This document shows, piece by piece, positions 5,070 to 5,899 of a stretch of DNA of 5,899 nt; position 1 is the first letter of the stretch, and the number at the start of each line of letters is the position of its first letter. The position numbers were made by a program, and so were the translations under genes. Where the stretch lies: the NCBI GenBank assembly GCA_946187095.1, contig CAMHPW010000077.1, forward strand, positions 1 to 5,899, given 5' to 3'. Origin of the DNA: an uncultured Clostridia bacterium. Lineage in GTDB: Bacteria > Bacillota > Clostridia > Oscillospirales > Acutalibacteraceae. The notes under the pieces are model-generated. The model was not told the DNA's origin and made no database searches. It worked only from the letters and a program-made list of their open reading frames with translations.

Positions 5070-5899
5070 TTGGCAGATAAACAAAACGCAAAGCCGTCAT
5101 CTGCAGCAAAAAAACCACAGTCATCGAAAAAGTCTGTTCATAAGAAATCAAAACCTGATCCGAAAAAACAGGCGGAGATCAGAAAGTACATACGACAGAG
5201 AAAAAGAAAAAGAATCATAGCACTTTATGTGGTATCTCTTTTTCTGCTGTTATTTTATTTGATACCCGGCGAAAAGGTCTGGCTGATTTTGCATGAATAT
5301 TACTGGGGATTGTTCGGATTTCTGGGGATATTCGTGCCGATCCTGAATATCTATTCGGCAAGGCAGATGCGAAAGAAAAAAATGGTGTATCGTCTGGCAT
5401 TTCAGAATATCTTGTTTTCGGTGACGCTCATGATGTTCGGTTCGACCGTGTATGCATTCGGTTCACAGGGCATTGAACTCGGTGACTATGTCACCGAGCT
5501 TGCCGAATCCTTCGGAAAAGGCGGTCAGCATATCGGTGCAGGGATCGCAGGCGGTCTTTGGGGTGTACCGATAACGAAAATATTCGGTCCGACGGGCGGC
5601 GGTATCATATCGCTGTTCATATTCGTCGTTTTGTTTTACAATTGTCTGAAAGTTCTGTTCGGCGATGTGGTAGAACAGTTCAAAGAGCCTGTGATAGAAA
5701 AAATTACGGAAACTGTCCAGATGCAGTCGGCAGTCCGTGAGGAAGAACAGAGGATAAAAGCGATACAGCGAAAAAGGGCTGTGGAAGAGTTTGAACGCAG
5801 AAAAGCTGAAAAAAGAGCTGCCCTTGAAAAGAACGAACAGGAACAGGCAGAACATACTGAAGAACAGGAAAATCACGAGGAAAAAGACAATCTGTTTGT
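5070..5899 (+). CDS. ftsK: DNA translocase FtsK/SpoIIIE, N-terminal membrane domain (3' truncated by window)
   Basis: An open frame of 276 codons runs off the right edge. It has a Lys/Ser-rich basic N-terminus (1-48, ending RQRKRKR), then four likely membrane helices (about 49-65, 71-95, 109-131 and 178-195), then a highly charged Glu/Lys region from about 218 that looks like the start of the coiled linker. This is the layout of the FtsK/SpoIIIE N-terminal domain, which anchors the hexameric DNA pump at the division septum. The gamma and motor domains would lie beyond the window, so the name rests on topology, the style of the helices and the tepA neighbourhood. The start is TTG at 5070 with AGAGGTGAG (5055-5063) close upstream. 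An in-frame TTG at 5037 has no such site and abuts the hairpin. Other proteins with four helices and a charged tail remain possible. Confidence 0.8.
   Translation, partial: MADKQNAKPSSAAKKPQSSKKSVHKKSKPDPKKQAEIRKYIRQRKRKRIIALYVVSLFLLLFYLIPGEKVWLILHEYYWGLFGFLGIFVPILNIYSARQMRKKKMVYRLAFQNILFSVTLMMFGSTVYAFGSQGIELGDYVTELAESFGKGGQHIGAGIAGGLWGVPITKIFGPTGGGIISLFIFVVLFYNCLKVLFGDVVEQFKEPVIEKITETVQMQSAVREEEQRIKAIQRKRAVEEFERRKAEKRAALEKNEQEQAEHTEEQENHEEKDNLF
5478..5515 (+). repeat. two adjacent perfect hairpins within ftsK
   Basis: CTCGGTGAC (5478-5486) and GTCACCGAG (5490-5498) are exact reverse complements around a 3-base TAT loop. Four bases later, CCGAA (5503-5507) and TTCGG (5511-5515) form a second hairpin with a 3-base loop. 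They encode the stretch LGDYVTELAESFGK, between the third and fourth membrane helices. Confidence 0.65.

Noticed and set aside
4945..5220. Open frame of 91 codons spanning the uppP-ftsK junction
   Set aside because: It overlaps the uppP end, reads through the hairpin and covers the ftsK start in another frame; its residues look like an out-of-frame reading of the Lys-rich ftsK N-terminus.
5463..5876. Long minus-strand open frame opposite ftsK
   Set aside because: Its Phe/Leu-rich sequence mirrors the Glu/Lys-rich ftsK linker and it has no convincing ribosome binding site; it is an antisense shadow.

Overview
The window looks like chromosomal DNA of a low-to-moderate GC Gram-positive anaerobe of the Bacillota, most likely class Clostridia (Ruminococcus/Oscillospiraceae-like). 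The grounds are strong AGGAGG-type ribosome binding sites, two TTG starts, AT-rich intergenic DNA with extended -10 promoters, and the gene families present: a stand-alone SufC/SufB-type pair, a CmpB-type small membrane protein, TepA and UppP. The lineage is inferred from gene content and style; no search was run.

Layout. Bases 1-114 hold a doubtful C-terminal tail of a rightward gene that would run into the end of the next gene. Bases 80-823 (minus strand) encode a small APH-fold kinase. Bases 824-1069 are an AT-rich divergent promoter region. Bases 1070-2712 are a two-gene operon, an ABC ATPase of SufC type and a short SufB/SufD-type scaffold, matching the minimal Fe-S assembly arrangement called SMS (SmsC-SmsB). 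Bases 2769-3158 encode a four-helix membrane protein of the CmpB family; its start codon lies inside a perfect 14-bp inverted repeat with the Shine-Dalgarno sequence in the loop. From 3159 a promoter with a good -35 and an extended -10 drives an envelope-related cluster. It consists of tepA (ClpP-fold protease, 3278-4018), uppP (undecaprenyl-diphosphatase, 4062-4997) and the start of ftsK/spoIIIE (DNA translocase, from 5070 and running off the window).

How the genes fit together. The SmsC-SmsB pair should form a complex that builds Fe-S clusters using ATP; no cysteine desulfurase, SufD or SufU homologue is seen beside it here. TepA, UppP and FtsK share a cell-envelope and division theme (membrane protein quality control, recycling of the wall lipid carrier, chromosome pumping at the septum), and they are spaced as one likely transcription unit with a hairpin in each gap. 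The kinase and the CmpB-like protein have no evident functional tie to either group.

Most of the window is ordinary core genome. The points most worth a second look are the start-codon-masking hairpin at 2731-2777, the minimal Fe-S pair, and several unexplained hairpins and short repeats. I found no CRISPR array, tRNA, rRNA, insertion sequence or phage gene.
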